From assembly GCA_002494125.1 (NCBI GenBank), contig DLBD01000090.1, positions 1 to 7,600 of the forward strand: DNA of 7,600 bases. The letters run 5' to 3'. Positions within the stretch are counted from its first letter, which is position 1; the number at the start of each line of letters is the position of its first letter. Below, in pieces: positions 5,439 through 7,600 of the stretch. Under the pieces are notes generated by a model, which made no database searches, was not told the origin of the DNA, and saw nothing but the letters and a program-made list of their open reading frames with translations. The stretch comes from Ruminococcaceae bacterium UBA7030. Its GTDB lineage: Bacteria; Bacillota; Clostridia; Oscillospirales; Acutalibacteraceae. The position numbers and the translations under genes are program-made.

Positions 5439-7510
5439 GTTATAATATGATGTTTTCCCCTATGAAAATAGGCACTATGGAGGTCAAAAACAGAGTCGTT
5501 ATGACCGCTGCGGAATTCAGTCTCGGTCAGACTAACGGTCAGCCGACAGACAAAATGATAAACTATTATGTTGAAAGAGCTAAAGGCGGCGTGGGACTCA
5601 TTACTCCGGGTATCTGCAGGGTTAACGATATGGGCGCAACCTCCTCCTTCACACAGCTTTCGATGGCAAGAGATGAGAACATTGAGCCTATGAGGAGGAT
5701 GGCAGAGGCAATCCACGAAAACGGTGCAAAGCTATGTATTCAGCTTCATCATCCTGGGCGACAGGGATACGCAAGTTCAATTAATTCGCTACCTCTGATT
5801 ATTCCAATTGCGGACAGATTTCCGAAATTCCCGGATATGCTCTTCAAAGCAACTCCTCTTCTTCTCAGCCTTGAGGAGAAGAAAATATGTATGTCGCTTC
5901 AGGCCCCCTCAAAATGCGAGCTGAGCGCTCACGGTGCTACCCGTGTTCACGCGATGAGCCGAAGGGAAATAAAAAGCACTATAAATGATTTCATTCAGGC
6001 TGCGGTAAGGTGCAAGAAGGCAGGTGTTGACGCTGTCGAGCTTCACTCTACTCACGGTTATCTTCTCCACCAGTTTTTAAGTCCTAACACGAATAAAAGA
6101 AAGGACGAATACGGCGGCTCTCTCAACAATCGAATGAGATTTATTCGCGAAATAATTCTTGGTATTAAAGAGCAGTGCGGAAGGGATTATCCACTTATCG
6201 TCCGTCTTACTGCCGATGAAATGTATGACAGGATTGGTCAGGCAGGAAAAGGCTATGATATTGATGAGGGGAAGAGAATTGCTGTGGAGCTTGAAAAGCT
6301 CGGCGTCGACGCAATCAATGTTTCCTGCGCCTGCTATGACACATATAACTACTGGCTTGAGCCGACCTCATTTGAGCCAGGCTGGAGAGCGTATCTTGCA
6401 AAAGAAATCAAGAGCGTGGTTGATATTCCTGTTATTGCAGCGAACTTTATACGTTCACCCGAACAGGCAGAAAAGCAGCTTGAGGAAGGATATCAGGACT
6501 TCGTCGGCTCTGCAAGAAATTTCATCTGCGACCCTTACTGGGCAAAGAAGGCTCAAGAAGGACACCCTGAAAAAATCAGGCGTTGCATTGGCTGTCTTCA
6601 CTGCATTAAGTCATTTATTGCAAACGCAACTGTAGGCGGCGTCGGCGAATGTGCGCTCAACCCGACTGTCGGAATTGAAAAGGAATGGAACGAGCTTGTC
6701 CCCGACGGTAACGGACGAAATGCCGTTGTAGTCGGTGCGGGTCCCGCGGGGCTTATGTCAGCGATTGTGCTAAATAAAAGAGGCTTCAAGGTAACAGTTT
6801 TTGAAAAAGAAGTCAAGGCGGGCGGTCAGGTTAATATTGCTGCTGCAGGTCCTCACAAGGATAAGCTTCACTGGGCAATTGAGGATATGCTTGAAGAACT
6901 CAAGAACTCAGGCATTGAAATAAAAACCGGTATCGAAGCAAGTGCAAAAATGCTCGAAGAGCTTAAGCCGTATGCTGTTATTCTTGCAACAGGCGGAATT
7001 CCGATACGACCGCAATCAATCGAGGGAATTAATAATGATAATGTTGTAACTGCACCTGATGTTCTTCTTAACAAGGTAGAAATTAAAGACAGTAAGGTTG
7101 CAGTTATCGGAAGCGGACTGACAGGACTTGAAACTACGGAAAAGCTTAACGAAAACGGTAACGAGGTCACGGTCATCGAAATGGCTGACAAAATCGCGGG
7201 TAATGCCTGGTTCCAGTTTGTAGACGATTCACTTTCAAGAATTAAGCCTTACGGCACACAGTTCATGCTTGGAACAAAGCTTGATAAAATCGGCAATTCA
7301 AGCGTAAGCGTTATTAAGGAAAACGGTGCTGTAAAACAAACGGTTAAGGCAGACTATGTCGTTCTTGCCATGGGTGTAAGACCATGCAACACTCTCGCAG
7401 AGGAGCTTGAAAAAGCGAACATAAAAACTGCACTCGTCGGCGACGCAGACCACGGCGGAACAATCGGAAACGCCACACGCAGCGCATTCACAACGGCAAT
7501 GAATATATAA
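5435..7510 (+). CDS. FMN/4Fe-4S/FAD NADH:flavin oxidoreductase, 2,4-dienoyl-CoA reductase/BaiCD-like
   Basis: This 691-aa cytosolic enzyme has the layout of 2,4-dienoyl-CoA reductase, 2-enoate reductase and bile-acid BaiCD/BaiH: electrons pass from NAD(P)H through FAD and an iron-sulfur cluster to FMN, which reduces a C=C bond next to a carbonyl. The old-yellow-enzyme barrel spans residues about 1-375, with HHPGRQ (105-110), the active-site pair H204/H207 in HSTHGYLLHQFLSP, EYGGS--NR (225-233) and the FMN-phosphate segment SARNFICDP (359-367). Cluster cysteines are C384, C387, C390 and C406. FAD binds at GAGPAG (434-439) and NAD(P)H at GSGLTG (559-564). The C-terminus is complete with the VGD motif (668-670). 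An additional loop of roughly 45 residues (about 112-158) follows HHPGRQ. AAGGAG (5418-5423) lies 11 bases before the ATG, a slightly long gap, but the ATGA overlap with the SDR gene and the MSYNMMFSPMKIG start fit the family. The natural electron acceptor is unknown. Confidence 0.92.
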   Translation: MSYNMMFSPMKIGTMEVKNRVVMTAAEFSLGQTNGQPTDKMINYYVERAKGGVGLITPGICRVNDMGATSSFTQLSMARDENIEPMRRMAEAIHENGAKLCIQLHHPGRQGYASSINSLPLIIPIADRFPKFPDMLFKATPLLLSLEEKKICMSLQAPSKCELSAHGATRVHAMSRREIKSTINDFIQAAVRCKKAGVDAVELHSTHGYLLHQFLSPNTNKRKDEYGGSLNNRMRFIREIILGIKEQCGRDYPLIVRLTADEMYDRIGQAGKGYDIDEGKRIAVELEKLGVDAINVSCACYDTYNYWLEPTSFEPGWRAYLAKEIKSVVDIPVIAANFIRSPEQAEKQLEEGYQDFVGSARNFICDPYWAKKAQEGHPEKIRRCIGCLHCIKSFIANATVGGVGECALNPTVGIEKEWNELVPDGNGRNAVVVGAGPAGLMSAIVLNKRGFKVTVFEKEVKAGGQVNIAAAGPHKDKLHWAIEDMLEELKNSGIEIKTGIEASAKMLEELKPYAVILATGGIPIRPQSIEGINNDNVVTAPDVLLNKVEIKDSKVAVIGSGLTGLETTEKLNENGNEVTVIEMADKIAGNAWFQFVDDSLSRIKPYGTQFMLGTKLDKIGNSSVSVIKENGAVKQTVKADYVVLAMGVRPCNTLAEELEKANIKTALVGDADHGGTIGNATRSAFTTAMNI

Positions 7511-7551
7511 AAAAAGGCTAATTGGAAAGCAATTTCCAATTAGCCTTTTTT
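7510..7551. terminator. Bidirectional Rho-independent terminator with GCAA tetraloop
   Basis: A perfect hairpin pairs 7510-7528 with 7533-7551 around the loop GCAA (7529-7532), a GNRA tetraloop. The core GGCTAATTGGAAA is flanked by an A tract on the left and a T tract on the right, so the structure is followed by a U run whichever strand is transcribed. It starts at the last base of the flavoenzyme stop codon. On the other strand it lies about ten bases beyond the stop of the convergent partial gene, so it probably ends both transcripts. Confidence 0.93.
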
Positions 7552-7560
7552 GTTATCGCC

Positions 7561-7600
7561 CTATTCCCATTCTACACTGAAACTTAAAACCTTAACATTT
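7561..7600 (-). CDS. C-terminal end of an unidentified convergent gene (partial)
   Basis: Read on the minus strand, a frame stays open from the window edge to TAG at 7563-7561 and ends NVKVLSFSVEWE. It lies just upstream, on that strand, of the symmetric terminator, which fits a gene converging on the redox operon. Twelve codons are too few to name the product. The EWE ending resembles that of GMP synthase (GTIEWE), but the preceding residues do not match, so I do not propose homology. Confidence 0.4.
   Translation of the reverse strand, partial: NVKVLSFSVEWE

Noticed and set aside
7561..7600. Second GMP synthase copy suggested by the EWE ending
   Set aside because: Only the last three residues agree; the preceding residues (VLSFSV) do not match the conserved KPxGTI segment.

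Overview
The window looks like a chromosomal segment of a low-to-moderate G+C Gram-positive anaerobe, most likely class Clostridia (Oscillospiraceae/Ruminococcaceae-like). The reasons are AT-rich intergenic DNA with near-consensus sigma-A promoters, strong AAGGAG/GGAGG ribosome binding sites, short Rho-independent terminators, a Clostridia-type 'ene-reductase' flavoenzyme and a Lic-type choline-phosphate enzyme. The taxon is inferred from gene content and style, not from a marker gene.

Layout. (1) 12-995, minus strand: a complete, stand-alone GMP synthase ATP-pyrophosphatase/dimerisation subunit without the usual N-terminal glutaminase domain, with its own extended -10 promoter. A ribosome binding site overlapping its stop codon suggests that another gene follows off the left edge. 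(2) 1098-4561, plus strand: a divergent three-gene operon with its own promoter (1098-1126) and a strong terminator (4535-4561). It encodes a 587-aa three-domain protein (winged HTH, LicC-like cytidylyltransferase, LicA-like choline kinase), a 60-aa single-span membrane protein, and an NCS1-family transporter whose start overlaps the stop of the small gene. (3) 4584-7551, plus strand: a two-gene redox operon with a consensus promoter, encoding a classical short-chain dehydrogenase and a 691-aa FMN/4Fe-4S/FAD oxidoreductase of the 2,4-dienoyl-CoA reductase/BaiCD class. It ends in a long symmetric hairpin that probably terminates in both directions. (4) 7561-7600, minus strand: the last codons of a convergent, unidentified gene.

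How the genes may work together. The central operon reads as an uptake-and-activation module: the NCS1 protein (perhaps with the small membrane protein) imports a small substrate, probably choline-like; the kinase domain phosphorylates it; the cytidylyltransferase domain activates it to the CDP form; and the N-terminal winged HTH could bind the operon's own promoter, where an inverted repeat brackets the -10 box. The order HTH, nucleotidyltransferase, kinase, together with a dedicated transporter, parallels enterobacterial NadR/PnuC in NAD metabolism, but with choline-type enzymes. This is the most interesting feature of the window. The redox operon probably reduces an unsaturated carbonyl compound and interconverts a neighbouring hydroxyl/ketone group; the substrate cannot be read from sequence.

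No rRNA, tRNA, CRISPR array, insertion sequence or phage feature was seen.
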